A DNA stretch of 64,000 nt. It comes from Desulfospira joergensenii DSM 10085 (GTDB taxonomy: Bacteria; Desulfobacterota; Desulfobacteria; Desulfobacterales; Desulfobacteraceae). Position 1 is the first letter of the stretch, and every line of letters starts with the position of its first letter. Both the position numbers and the translations under genes were made by a program. Below, piece after piece: positions 39,844 through 48,579 of this stretch. The notes beneath the pieces were generated by a model. The model was not told where the DNA came from, made no database searches, and was given only the letters and a program-made list of their open reading frames with translations. Location of the stretch: NCBI RefSeq assembly GCF_000420085.1, contig NZ_ATUG01000003.1:992001-1056000 (forward strand), read 5' to 3'.

Positions 39844-41487
39844 ATGTTTTGTTTTCAATGTCAGGAAGCAGCGAAAAACCAGGGATGTACAATCAAGGGA
39901 ATGTGCGGCAAGGAAAATAACACGGCCCTTCTTCAGGATCTTCTGATCTATAACCTTAAGGGGATTTCGGTGATCGCCGACAACGCCAAGGCAAAAGGAG
40001 CGGTCATCCCCAGGGAAGTCGGTTCCTTTGTGACCAAGGCCCTGTTCACCACCATCACCAATGTCAATTTCAACAATGAAGATCTGACCCGCTGGATCAG
40101 CCAGGCCCAGACGGTTAAAAAAGAGCTTTTTGAACGCGTGAAGGATAAAGCCGATGCAAACCTGCCCGAATGCGCAACCTGGTATTCCAATGATCCGGGT
40201 TCCTATACGGCCAAGGCAGAAACCGTGGGGGTTCTGAGCACGGAAAACGAAGATGTCAGATCCCTGCGGGAGCTTCTCATCCTCGGACTTAAGGGGATCG
40301 CCGCCTATGCCGACCATGCCGCGGTCCTGGGCATTGAAAAGGATGAGATCTACGATTTTCTCTTTCAGGGGCTGGCATCCACCACCCAGGATCTTTCCGT
40401 TGACGAAATGACGGGACTGGTTCTCAAGGCCGGGGAAGTGGCCGTGACCACCATGGCGGCCCTGGACGAGGCCAATACCTCCACTTACGGCCATCCGGAA
40501 CTGAGCGAGGTCAATATCGGCGTGGGCACCAACCCGGGAATTTTGATCTCCGGACATGATCTCAAAGACATGGAAGAACTCATGGAGCAGACTAAAGGCA
40601 CCGGGATCGATGTCTACACCCACGGTGAAATGCTGCCGGCCAATTACTACCCGGCATTTAAAAAACATGGGCACCTGAAGGGCAACTACGGATCCTCCTG
40701 GTGGCATCAGAACAAGGAATTCGAGTCCTTTAACGGACCCATTCTCATGACCACCAACTGCATTGTGCCCATGAAGAGTTCCAACACCTACCAGGACCGG
40801 TTCTTCACCACCGGTGTGGCCTCCTACCCCGATACGGTTCATATCCCCGACCGGGTCAATGGTTCTGCCAAGGATTTCTCTGCCGTGATCGAGCGGGCCA
40901 AGGCCTGCAAGGCCCCGGAAGAGATTGAAACCGGTAAGATCGTGGGCGGATTTGCCAGAAACCAGGTCCTGGCCCTGGCCGACAAGGTGGTGGATGCGGT
41001 GAAGACAGGAGCCATCAAGCGGTTCGTGGTTATGGCCGGCTGTGACGGCCGTCAGAAATCCCGGGGATATTTCACACAAGTGGCGGAGAAACTGCCCCAG
41101 GATGCTGTCATCCTTACGGCCGGATGCGCCAAGTACCGGTACAATAAGCTGGATCTGGGCGACATCGGCGGGATTCCCAGGGTTCTGGATGCGGGACAGT
41201 GCAATGACTGCTACTCCCTGGCCGTTATCGCCCTGAAGCTCAAGGAGGTTTTCGGCCTGGAGGACATCAATGACCTGCCCCTTTCCTTTGACATCGGCTG
41301 GTATGAGCAGAAAGCCGTGGCCGTTCTCCTGGCCCTGCTTCATCTGGGCGTAAAGGGAATCCGCCTGGGCCCCACGGTTCCGGCTTTTATCTCTCCTGCA
41401 GTGCTGAACGTGCTGGTGGAGAACTTTGACATCAAGCCCATTACCGAGCCGGATGCGGATGTGGCTGCCATTATGGCGGGAAAATAA
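39844..41487 (+). CDS. hcp: Hybrid cluster protein (hydroxylamine/NO reductase)
   Basis: The 547-residue protein has the N-terminal cluster motif C3-x2-C6-x8-C15-x5-C21 (MFCFQCQEAAKNQGC, TIKGMCGK) of class I Hcp. It also has hybrid-cluster regions such as VGTNPGILISGHDLKDMEEL, TTNCIVPMK, AGCDGRQKSRGYF and TAGCAKYRYNKLDLGDIGGI. Hcp detoxifies NO and reduces hydroxylamine, and has protein S-nitrosylase activity in some bacteria. An AAGGAGAG site precedes the ATG at 39844. It heads an operon with an HD-domain protein, a ferredoxin and a small sirohaem reductase, all behind the HcpR-type operator. Confidence 0.97.
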   Translation: MFCFQCQEAAKNQGCTIKGMCGKENNTALLQDLLIYNLKGISVIADNAKAKGAVIPREVGSFVTKALFTTITNVNFNNEDLTRWISQAQTVKKELFERVKDKADANLPECATWYSNDPGSYTAKAETVGVLSTENEDVRSLRELLILGLKGIAAYADHAAVLGIEKDEIYDFLFQGLASTTQDLSVDEMTGLVLKAGEVAVTTMAALDEANTSTYGHPELSEVNIGVGTNPGILISGHDLKDMEELMEQTKGTGIDVYTHGEMLPANYYPAFKKHGHLKGNYGSSWWHQNKEFESFNGPILMTTNCIVPMKSSNTYQDRFFTTGVASYPDTVHIPDRVNGSAKDFSAVIERAKACKAPEEIETGKIVGGFARNQVLALADKVVDAVKTGAIKRFVVMAGCDGRQKSRGYFTQVAEKLPQDAVILTAGCAKYRYNKLDLGDIGGIPRVLDAGQCNDCYSLAVIALKLKEVFGLEDINDLPLSFDIGWYEQKAVAVLLALLHLGVKGIRLGPTVPAFISPAVLNVLVENFDIKPITEPDADVAAIMAGK

Positions 41488-41496
41488 TTGGTAGTT

Positions 41497-41538
41497 GAGT
41501 TGTGAGGCAAAAGGCAAGCTCCTTTGGCCTCACGACTC
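41497..41538 (+). terminator. Long intercistronic hairpin after hcp
   Basis: GAGTTGTGAGGC pairs with GCCTCACGACTC (one G-T pair), and inside it AAAGG pairs with CCTTT around a 6-base loop. No T-run follows. It is therefore more likely an RNA-stability or processing element, or an attenuator between hcp and its downstream genes, than a full terminator. Confidence 0.5.
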
Positions 41539-41578
41539 GACCTCTTCAACCGAAACAGATAACCAAGGAGACGAATCC

Positions 41579-42313
41579 ATGAAATGCCCTGGACAGGATA
41601 CCCAATACTGGAATGAAGATGCCATCTTTGAAACCGAGTGTCCGGAATGCGGCCATGCCATGGAATTTTTCAAGGATGACGCCACCCGCAGATGCCCCAA
41701 CTGCAAAAAGAAAATCGTCAATCCCAGGATGGATTTCGGATGTGCCTCATATTGCAAATTTGCCGAGCAGTGCCTGGGAACCCTTCCCGAGGAATTTATT
41801 GCCCAGCGGGACGATCTGCTAAAGGACCGGGTGGCCGTGGAGATGAAAAAGTACTTTAAAACGGATTTCAAACGCATCGGCCATGCGGCCAAAGTGGCCA
41901 ATTTTGCCGAAAAAATCGGACGGGGGGAAAAGGCCAACCTGGCTGTGGTGCTCTGCGCGGCCTATCTTCACGATATCGGAATCAAGAATGCAGAAGAAAA
42001 GTACAATTCACCGGCTGCCCAGTACCAGGAGCAGGAAGGTCCGCCCGTGGCCCGGCAGATCCTGGAGACCCTGGGGGCCCAGGAGAAACTCATTGAACAG
42101 GTCTGCGATATTGTGGGACATCACCATCATCCCGGGGAAAATGAGTCCCTGGAATTTAAATGTATTTACGATGCAGACATGATCACCAATATGTCGGATT
42201 GCCAGGGGAAAAACCAGCTCTCTTCCGACGAATTCAGGGCAAAGCTTTCCCGGATCCTCATGACGGAATCGGGAAAGCAGATGGCCCGCCAGGTCCTGAT
42301 GGACCCGGAATAA
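41579..42313 (+). CDS. HD-domain phosphohydrolase with N-terminal zinc ribbon
   Basis: The 244-residue protein has a zinc-ribbon start (ETECPECGHAMEFF, CPNCKKKI) plus further cysteines (FGCASYCKFAEQCLG), then an HD domain at about 98-225. The metal ligands lie in HAAKVANFAEKI, AAYLHDIGIK and DIVGHHHHPGE. HD proteins hydrolyse nucleotides or cyclic dinucleotides; this Cys-rich form is a recurrent neighbour of hcp in anaerobes as I recall. The start at 41579 has an AAGGAG site. Its substrate is unknown. Confidence 0.85.
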   Translation: MKCPGQDTQYWNEDAIFETECPECGHAMEFFKDDATRRCPNCKKKIVNPRMDFGCASYCKFAEQCLGTLPEEFIAQRDDLLKDRVAVEMKKYFKTDFKRIGHAAKVANFAEKIGRGEKANLAVVLCAAYLHDIGIKNAEEKYNSPAAQYQEQEGPPVARQILETLGAQEKLIEQVCDIVGHHHHPGENESLEFKCIYDADMITNMSDCQGKNQLSSDEFRAKLSRILMTESGKQMARQVLMDPE

Positions 42314-42427
42314 CCGCCGGGATCATATGGCACACAAGCAATCATTTGAGTCAAAGGGTTTGGAAAATCCTGAAAAGCTTTAGACTTCTGACTTTGGCCT
42401 TTTGACTTTTTCATAAAGGAGATTTCC

Positions 42428-43165
42428 ATGAAAGTACTGAGAAAAATAATCGAAATTGATGAAGAGCGCTGCGACGGATGCGGCAATTGTGTCCTGGCCT
42501 GCGCAGAAGGGGCCATTGAGATCATTGACGGCAAGGCAAAGGTCATTGCGGACAAGTACTGCGACGGTCTCGGGGCCTGCATCGGGGATTGTCCCCAGGA
42601 TGCCCTGACCATTGTGGAGCGGGAAGCCGAAGATTTTGACGAGGAGGCCGTTGAAGAGCTGTTAAAGAAAAAATCCGGGAACAAAACAGAGGCAAAGCCC
42701 TCCGGATGCCCGTCCGCCGCGCTCAAAACCTTTCCCACGGAAGGACCCGGCAATTGTCAGTCCGCCAATAAACCGGTGCTGAACGGCCCTTCCGGGGAAT
42801 CTTCCCTGGGCCACTGGCCCGTACAGATCAGCCTGGTCCCGGCCGGGGCTCCTTTTCTCAAAGATGCTGACCTGCTCATTGCCGCCGACTGCGTGCCCGT
42901 GGCCTATCCCAATTTTCACCGGGATCTTCTGAAAGGGAAAGCCGTGATGATCGGATGCCCCAAATTTGACGATGCTGAAGCCTATATTGAAAAGCTTGCC
43001 CAGGTTTTTAAAATCTCCGGGATCAAAAGCATTACCTCGGCCATAATGGAAGTGCCCTGTTGTTCCGCCCTTCCCGTGATCGTTAAAAAAGCCCTGGCCA
43101 AAGCCGGGGTGGATATCCCCTTTAATGAGATCGTTGTCAGCGCCCGGGGGGAAATCCTTTCATGA
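42428..43165 (+). CDS. 2[4Fe-4S]-type ferredoxin fused to a Cys-containing C-terminal domain
   Basis: The 245-residue protein has an N-terminal ferredoxin region with ERCDGCGNCVLACAEGAI and a second cluster stretch KYCDGLGACIGDCPQDAL. The second has an altered spacing (C-x5-C-x3-C-P). The C-terminal domain (about 110-245) carries more cysteines (AADCVPVAY, MIGCPKFDD, EVPCCSALP), typical of hcp-linked ferredoxins of sulfate reducers. It probably carries electrons to Hcp or the adjacent sirohaem protein. It overlaps the next gene by four bases (ATGA). Confidence 0.88.
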   Translation: MKVLRKIIEIDEERCDGCGNCVLACAEGAIEIIDGKAKVIADKYCDGLGACIGDCPQDALTIVEREAEDFDEEAVEELLKKKSGNKTEAKPSGCPSAALKTFPTEGPGNCQSANKPVLNGPSGESSLGHWPVQISLVPAGAPFLKDADLLIAADCVPVAYPNFHRDLLKGKAVMIGCPKFDDAEAYIEKLAQVFKISGIKSITSAIMEVPCCSALPVIVKKALAKAGVDIPFNEIVVSARGEILS

Positions 43166-43950
43166 GATGGGACCCTGAAGCAGAGCAGGCCATTCAAAAA
43201 GTCCCTTTTTTCGTACGAAAAAAAGTCCGGAAAAAAGTAGAGGCCCATGCCGGGCAAAAGGGGCGGTCCTCAGTATCCCTTTCCGATGTGGAGGATTTGC
43301 GCAAAAAATTTCTGTCCAAGGGGGGAATGGAAAAAGAAGTGCGGGGATTTGAGGCTGCCGCCTGCTTCGGCGGGGCCGGATGCCCCAATTGTGCCGCCCC
43401 CTGCGAGGATTTGGCCGGGGAAATTGAAGAACTCCTGGAAAAGGCGGATATCCGCTCTTTTCTCAAGGCCCATGTAAAGACCGGGCTCAAGTTCCACCAT
43501 GAGTTCCGGGTGGTCCTGTCCGACTGTCCCAATGCCTGTTCCCGGCCCCAGATCGCCGATGTGGGTATCCTGGGCGCTTCGGTTCCGGGGGTCTCGGATG
43601 AGCCCTGCAGTCAGTGCCGGGCCTGTGTGGAAACCTGTCCCGAGCAGGCCGTCTTTCTGGATGAAAACTCAGGCCGGCCGGAGATCGATCCTGAAACATG
43701 CCTGAGCTGCGGCAAATGCATCCGGGTCTGTCCCACGGGCACCCTCATGGAAAAGAAAAAAGGATACAGGGTTCTTCTGGGCGGAAGACTGGGGCGCCAT
43801 CCCCGCCTGGGAATGGAAGTCCCGGGGATTCACACCCGGGAAGAGGTCCTCATGATCCTGAAAAAGGCGATTGAGTTTTATAAAACCCATTCCACTAAAG
43901 GCCGGCGATTTTCCCAGATCCTTGACTCCATAGATCAGATTGCGGGATAA
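43162..43950 (+). CDS. Small sirohaem sulfite/nitrite reductase-like protein with PCP-red domain and ferredoxin insert
   Basis: The 262-residue protein has, in order, an N-terminal PCP-reductase-like domain (WDPEAEQAIQKVPFFVRKKV, about 1-50), the sirohaem/4Fe-4S ligands C-x5-C (ACFGGAGC) and C-x3-C (DCPNACSRP), and a 2[4Fe-4S] ferredoxin module (CSQCRACVETCP, CLSCGKCIRVCP). It ends with the reductase tail (YRVLLGGRLGRHPRLG). It resembles the low-molecular-weight assimilatory-type sulfite reductases of anaerobes. In the hcp operon it may reduce nitrite, NO-derived species or sulfite. Translational coupling to the ferredoxin (ATGA) supports a complex. Confidence 0.87.
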   Translation: MRWDPEAEQAIQKVPFFVRKKVRKKVEAHAGQKGRSSVSLSDVEDLRKKFLSKGGMEKEVRGFEAAACFGGAGCPNCAAPCEDLAGEIEELLEKADIRSFLKAHVKTGLKFHHEFRVVLSDCPNACSRPQIADVGILGASVPGVSDEPCSQCRACVETCPEQAVFLDENSGRPEIDPETCLSCGKCIRVCPTGTLMEKKKGYRVLLGGRLGRHPRLGMEVPGIHTREEVLMILKKAIEFYKTHSTKGRRFSQILDSIDQIAG

Positions 43951-43958
43951 TCCCTACC

Positions 43959-44390
43959 ATGGAAGATCTATCCCGCAAGGGCACCTATATTATCGTTCTC
44001 CACTTTGACAGGGCCAGAACCATTGATGTCGGGAAACTCGGTCCGGTTCAGTTTAGAAAAGGATACTACGCCTATGTAGGGAGCGCTTTTGGCCCGGGCG
44101 GCATGAAAAGCCGGATCCGGCATCATATACTCCCCAAGAAAAGATGTCACTGGCACCTGGATTACCTCGATACGGCCGCTAAAGAGATCTGGGTATCTGA
44201 ACCCGGGGCCAGACTGGAACATGAATGGGCCTTGAGCCTGGGAAGAACCTCATCCGGGCGGATTCCCGGATTCGGTTCCTCCGATTGTGCCTGCGATTCC
44301 CACCTCTTATATTTCAAGAACCCAAAAGAGATGGACAAGGCCCGTAAATCCTTAAGCCTTAAAAAACATCAGCCTGACCGGTTTTTGTAA
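43959..44390 (+). CDS. DUF123 / GIY-YIG-like nuclease-family protein
   Basis: The 143-residue protein begins KGTYIIVLHFDRARTIDVGK and contains GYYAYVGSAFGPGGMKSRI, the YxG-type motif of the DUF123 GIY-YIG subgroup, then WHLDYLDTAA and SSDCACDSHLLYF. Such proteins are found free or fused to endonuclease III-type repair enzymes; their activity is not well defined. It lies 8 bases after the sirohaem protein gene and converges on the TonB receptor with 10 bases between stops. Confidence 0.85.
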   Translation: MEDLSRKGTYIIVLHFDRARTIDVGKLGPVQFRKGYYAYVGSAFGPGGMKSRIRHHILPKKRCHWHLDYLDTAAKEIWVSEPGARLEHEWALSLGRTSSGRIPGFGSSDCACDSHLLYFKNPKEMDKARKSLSLKKHQPDRFL

Positions 44391-44400
44391 GGCTTTGGGT

Positions 44401-46437
44401 TTAAAATTCATACTTCAGGGTCAATGTACAATTTCTTGAGGCGTTTCCGGCGTAGTAGTTTGTTCCGCCAAGGCTCAGCGCAAACTCTGAATATTTTTCA
44501 TCAAATATATTGTTAACTGCCAGCAAAACTTTCCAGTTTTTATTAAATTCCTGACTGATTTTCAGATTTGCCACATGAAATCCGTCGGCTGAATTGGCGT
44601 TATCCGGTGTAAGATACCAATCTCCCACCTTTCGGTATTCAAGCTGGAAATCGGTTTTTGTCGGGGCCGTGTACCTGATCCACGATGTAAAAATATAATC
44701 CGGGACGAACCGGATCTGGTTCCCCTGATTTGTTCCTTCTTCATAACTGGCCTCCTGATGGACCGTATAGGAAGCAAAAATTTCGATATCATCCCGGGGT
44801 GTCAGGCGTATTTCAACTTCATGCCCCCTTCTGAGCGTCTCTCCTTCACGGGAATAGGTTCCAGTGGCGTCCTGGGTAATCTCATCGGTGTTGGTACTGT
44901 AGAAATAGGCATAGCGGAGAAGAAGCCAGTCCGTCGGCTGCAGTTTGATGCCTGCTTCATAATAATCGATATTTGATTCTTCCGGAGAGTCTGTATTATA
45001 CCCAGCCTCTCCCAGGGGAAGCTGGAAAGAGGTTCCCATATCCGCAAAAACACTGTATCCGTCGAAAAGGGTGTACACGCCACCGGCAGAGTAAGTGAAG
45101 ATATCGTAATCACTCATATCCAGACTGGTCCCTGTCAGATAGTGGTTCAGAGTCCCTTCAAATGTATCGAAACGCAGGCCGCCGAAAAGCCTCAGCCGTT
45201 CCAGCGGATTGAAATCGGCTTTCACATAGGTTCCCAGGTTCTGCATTTCATATTCGTCATGCCATTTCAAACTTGTCCGGGTTCTGTAGGAAGTGTTATA
45301 CCTAAAGTCTTCGGTATTATAACTTTTATAATCCACCCCAAAATCCAGGTGAAAATCATTGACAGGCCCAAGATTAAACGTGGGAGCCAAGTTGATTAGC
45401 GCACCATACATGCTCTGCTCATAATGGTATTCCTGCTGAGACTGAACAGTAGGCACAGTCCAGAATCGACTGTAGTCGTCTTCCTGGACCCAGGTCTTAA
45501 ATTGCAGGGGCATATTGTCAGTAATCTGCCAGTCCACATGAACCTGAACTTCGTTGAAGGTTTTATATCCGCCATCATCCTTGGTATTGTCTGCCTTGGG
45601 ATTGACATCCCACGTCTGCTGCGAGATGTAGCCCGGTGAATCCCATTCCGAGTCAAAGGCATGAACCACAAGCCCCAGTTGAAGACCCTCGGAAGGTCGG
45701 TAGTACCATTTTCCATAGGCATTTTTTCTTTCATGCTCGCTGTTGTCCCGGTATCCGTCGGACGTATATCCCTCCACAGAATAGATCTGATTAAATCTTC
45801 CGTCCTCAGATTCTTTTCCCAAAGAAGAATACAAATCATAGGTATCGTAGGACCCCAAGCCGGCAGAGACCTTAAAAAAATCTCCTCTTTTACGGGTCTG
45901 AAAATCCAGGGAACCGGCCCGGGCATAGTTGCCGTAACGTTTGTCAACAGGTCCTTTTGTCACTGTGACACTTTCGATATCATCCACCATCAGCATGTTC
46001 AAATCAATGGAGCCGTCCCCATTGACAATATAGCTGTTCCAGGGAATCCCATCCACAGAGGCGGCTGCCCCCCGGCCGTGCGGCAGGTACCAGCCGCGCA
46101 GGGTAAACCCGTTGGGTACTCCGGCAAAATTATAATTCATTATCGTGACCCCGGGAACTTTTCTGAGCAAATCCAAAGCTTGGACCGCATTGGATTCGGC
46201 GATCTGCTCCTCACCTATGATATCAACGGAACCGGCGAGTTTTTTCGCCTCATTTTCACCGTATACCACTACATCTCCAAGGGGCATGAATACATCGCCC
46301 TGTTTGGGTGTCAGGACCTTTTCAGTTTCATCCTGACTTTCTTCTTCAACCGTTTTCGCAAACACGCCGTTTATGAAAACCAAAAGCAATGTACAGACAA
46401 TTGCGGGTAACAAACTGCAGCTCATCTTTCTTTTCAT
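44401..46437 (-). CDS. TonB-dependent outer-membrane receptor
   Basis: The 678-residue receptor has a signal peptide (LLPAIVCTLLLVFINGVFA), a plug domain (VQALDLLRKVPGVTIMNYNF, FTLRGWYLPHGRGAAASVDG, VTVTKGPVDKRYGNYARAG) and a C-terminal beta-barrel. It ends with the aromatic F of TLKYEF needed for insertion. No acidic Fe-citrate-type signalling extension is present. The ligand cannot be read directly. The divergent Dpp/Nik-type ABC importer suggests a metallophore, nickel or peptide substrate (inference). Its 5' leader contains a strong terminator-like hairpin. Confidence 0.93.
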   Translation of the reverse strand: MKRKMSCSLLPAIVCTLLLVFINGVFAKTVEEESQDETEKVLTPKQGDVFMPLGDVVVYGENEAKKLAGSVDIIGEEQIAESNAVQALDLLRKVPGVTIMNYNFAGVPNGFTLRGWYLPHGRGAAASVDGIPWNSYIVNGDGSIDLNMLMVDDIESVTVTKGPVDKRYGNYARAGSLDFQTRKRGDFFKVSAGLGSYDTYDLYSSLGKESEDGRFNQIYSVEGYTSDGYRDNSEHERKNAYGKWYYRPSEGLQLGLVVHAFDSEWDSPGYISQQTWDVNPKADNTKDDGGYKTFNEVQVHVDWQITDNMPLQFKTWVQEDDYSRFWTVPTVQSQQEYHYEQSMYGALINLAPTFNLGPVNDFHLDFGVDYKSYNTEDFRYNTSYRTRTSLKWHDEYEMQNLGTYVKADFNPLERLRLFGGLRFDTFEGTLNHYLTGTSLDMSDYDIFTYSAGGVYTLFDGYSVFADMGTSFQLPLGEAGYNTDSPEESNIDYYEAGIKLQPTDWLLLRYAYFYSTNTDEITQDATGTYSREGETLRRGHEVEIRLTPRDDIEIFASYTVHQEASYEEGTNQGNQIRFVPDYIFTSWIRYTAPTKTDFQLEYRKVGDWYLTPDNANSADGFHVANLKISQEFNKNWKVLLAVNNIFDEKYSEFALSLGGTNYYAGNASRNCTLTLKYEF

Positions 46438-46474
46438 TTGAAAAACCTCTTTTTAGTGTTCACAGGTAACAGAT

Positions 46475-46538
46475 AAAAAAAGGTCAAGAAACCCAAGGCC
46501 GTGGAACCTGGGTTCCAACGACCGGATATCTTGACCTT
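46475..46538 (-). terminator. Terminator-like attenuator hairpin in the TonB receptor leader
   Basis: Read on the minus strand, AAGGTCAAGA pairs with TCTTGACCTT (46529-46538 with 46480-46489). ATCC/GGGT, GGTCG/CGGCC and TGGAAC/GTTCCA stack inside to give an almost continuous stem of about 25 pairs with a 4-base loop. Five more Us follow the last stem pairs. It ends 37 bases before the receptor start, with no gene upstream on that strand, so premature termination of the receptor mRNA is the likely function. Confidence 0.7.
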
Positions 46539-46768
46539 CTTGGTCTAAATTATAGTTTAAAACTTACGCAGCCTTCAGGCTACATGTCTATCGTGGAAAA
46601 ATCTTAGATCACAGCAGTTGATGTATGTCAAGAACAATTACGCGAATAGCGATAGTAAAACAATTACATTTCCAGATGATGCCGATTGACAAAATTTCCA
46701 GGATTCCGGCATGGATTCGCTTTTTTCTTGACAAGACCGGCCCAATTTTTTAGAAGTCATTCCAAATC

Positions 46769-46787
46769 GTATTGCACGAAGCAATAC
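46769..46787. promoter_or_regulatory. Inverted repeat in the divergent TonB/ABC control region
   Basis: GTATTGC-ACGAA-GCAATAC is a perfect 7-bp inverted repeat midway between the two divergent units, suited to an operator for both. It does not match the NikR consensus I know (GTATGA-N16-TCATAC). Confidence 0.45.
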
Positions 46788-46910
46788 TGAAACTGAATTC
46801 CGCATGTAAGAACAACGCAAAGCACGTGGGTTCTTTCATCTTCTGCTGTGCACAAACCAAGATAAAATGCTTGGGTCTGCCATGGCACAATTGTTCATCA
46901 TAATAATCAG

Positions 46911-46959
46911 GCCACGAAGGCATATGTTTATCCTGCTGTTGTCGTGGCTTTTTTATTTT
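46911..46959 (+). terminator. Terminator-like stem in the ABC operon leader
   Basis: GCCACGA (46911-46917) pairs with TCGTGGC (46942-46948), loop 24 bases, followed by TTTTTTATTTT. It lies 31 bases before the binding-protein start with no upstream gene on that strand, so it may attenuate the ABC operon in parallel with the TonB leader hairpin. Confidence 0.5.
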
Positions 46960-46989
46960 CCCGCTGCAGCCTGTTAGAGGATTCTACCC

Positions 46990-48579
46990 ATGTCGTGCAC
47001 AAGACCCATATTTTTGGGAATAGGTCTCATTATTCTGGCTGCCTTTGCTGCCTTTCCCCTGGATTCCGCTTTTGCCGGGAAAAAAACCCTGGTCCTGGGT
47101 TTGCAGGGGGAGCCCATGGACGGCTTTGATCCGATCATGGGCTGGGGCCGGTACGGCAATCCCCTGTTCCAATCAACGCTTCTGTCCCGGGACAACGGAT
47201 TGAACATTATCAATGACCTGGCCCAGACCTGTGATCTGAGCGCCGATGGCAGGGTGTGGACCATTACGCTGAAAAAAGGGGTGAAATTTTCAGACGGGAC
47301 CCCTTTAACCGCAAATGACGCAGCATTCACCTTTAACCAAGCCTCCCGGTCCGGCGGCAAGGCAGACTTGTCCAACCTGGACAAGGCAGTGGCCGTGTCA
47401 TCCCATGCCCTGGAACTGCACCTGAAAAACCCGGATGCCACATTTGTCAACCGCCTGATTACTCTGGGAATCGTTCCCGAACATGCCTACAGCCGAGATT
47501 ACGGCCGCCACCCTGTGGGATCGGGTCCTTTTCGTATGGTGTCCTGGATGGAGGGCGAACAGATGATTGCCGAGACCAACCCGTTCTACTATGGGAAAAA
47601 ACCTTATTTCAATCGTCTGGTCTTTCTATATGCCGGCGACGATACCATGCTGGCCGCTGCCCGGGCCGGAAAACTGGACATGATCGTCGTGCCGCCCCAC
47701 CTGGGAAAACTGAACATCAAGGGCATGCACCGGCACCGGGTCAAAAGCGTGGACAATAGGGGATTGATGTTTCCCATGGTCAAGGATACGGGCAAAACCC
47801 ATTCCAACGGGGCCAGGATCGGCAACATCGTCACGGCTGACCCGGCTATCCGCCGAGCCATCAATATCGCCGTTTGCCGGCAGGCCCTGGTGGACGGAGT
47901 TTTGGAAGGATTCGGCCGCCCCGCCTATTTTATCTGCGACAACCTGCCCTGGGACAATGCCCATAACCGCTTTAAAGACAACCGGATCAAAGAGGCCCAG
48001 GACCTTCTGGCCCAAGCAGGCTGGAAAGACAGTGACCGGGACGGGATCCTCGAAAAAAACGGGATTCCGGCAGAGTTCAATCTTATTTATCCCTCTGAAC
48101 GTGTTCTGCGCCAGGGCCTGGCCTTGGCCGTTGCAAGTATGATCCAGCCCCTGGGCCTCCGGGCCCATGTCCTGGGCAAAAGCATGGATGAGATCCGGCG
48201 GCGCACCCATTCCGATGTAATTCTTTACGGCTGGGGCAGCCTTGATCCCATGGAGATGTACCACCTTTACCACAGCCGTCTTGCCGGGCAGGGATTGTAT
48301 AATCCAGGTTTTTACGCCAATGCCGCAGTGGACCGGTATCTGGATATGGCTGTCCAGGCAAGTGATTTTCATGCCTCACTTGAATACTGGCAAAAGGCCC
48401 AGTGGGACGGAAAAACAGGATGCGGCCCCAAAGGGGATGCTCCTTGGGCCTGGCTGGTCAACCTGGACCATGTCTATTTTGTGCGGGACGGCCTGGATAT
48501 CGGTCTCTCCCGTATGGAACCCCACGGCTTTGGGTGGCCCGTAACGGCCAATATCCGGGAGTGGAAATGGGAAGACTAA
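46990..48579 (+). CDS. ABC transporter substrate-binding protein, family 5 (Dpp/Nik type)
   Basis: The 529-residue periplasmic protein has a signal peptide (FLGIGLIILAAFAAFPLDSA). The mature sequence shows family-5 features: VLGLQGEPMDGFDPIMGWGR, WTITLKKGVKFSDGTPLTAN, VGSGPFRMVSWMEGEQM and AINIAVCRQALVDGVLEGF. These proteins bind peptides, nickel (NikA) or opine metallophores. It heads a five-gene importer operon and overlaps the first permease gene by 13 bases. Nickel is attractive because of cooS, but this is not shown by sequence. Confidence 0.92.
   Translation: MSCTRPIFLGIGLIILAAFAAFPLDSAFAGKKTLVLGLQGEPMDGFDPIMGWGRYGNPLFQSTLLSRDNGLNIINDLAQTCDLSADGRVWTITLKKGVKFSDGTPLTANDAAFTFNQASRSGGKADLSNLDKAVAVSSHALELHLKNPDATFVNRLITLGIVPEHAYSRDYGRHPVGSGPFRMVSWMEGEQMIAETNPFYYGKKPYFNRLVFLYAGDDTMLAAARAGKLDMIVVPPHLGKLNIKGMHRHRVKSVDNRGLMFPMVKDTGKTHSNGARIGNIVTADPAIRRAINIAVCRQALVDGVLEGFGRPAYFICDNLPWDNAHNRFKDNRIKEAQDLLAQAGWKDSDRDGILEKNGIPAEFNLIYPSERVLRQGLALAVASMIQPLGLRAHVLGKSMDEIRRRTHSDVILYGWGSLDPMEMYHLYHSRLAGQGLYNPGFYANAAVDRYLDMAVQASDFHASLEYWQKAQWDGKTGCGPKGDAPWAWLVNLDHVYFVRDGLDIGLSRMEPHGFGWPVTANIREWKWED

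Noticed and set aside
39778..41517. Minus-strand open frame of 579 codons opposite hcp
   Set aside because: It is antisense to a fully conserved hcp gene and shows no protein-like features of its own.
46877..46893. Sigma54 promoter for the ABC importer (TGGCACAATTGTTCAT)
   Set aside because: The -24 part is good, but the bases ten positions downstream are CA rather than GC, so the -12 element is missing.
46438..46989. Cobalamin riboswitch or NikR site in the TonB/ABC control region
   Set aside because: No B12-box-like sequence (GCCACTG) and no GTATGA-N16-TCATAC were found on either strand.
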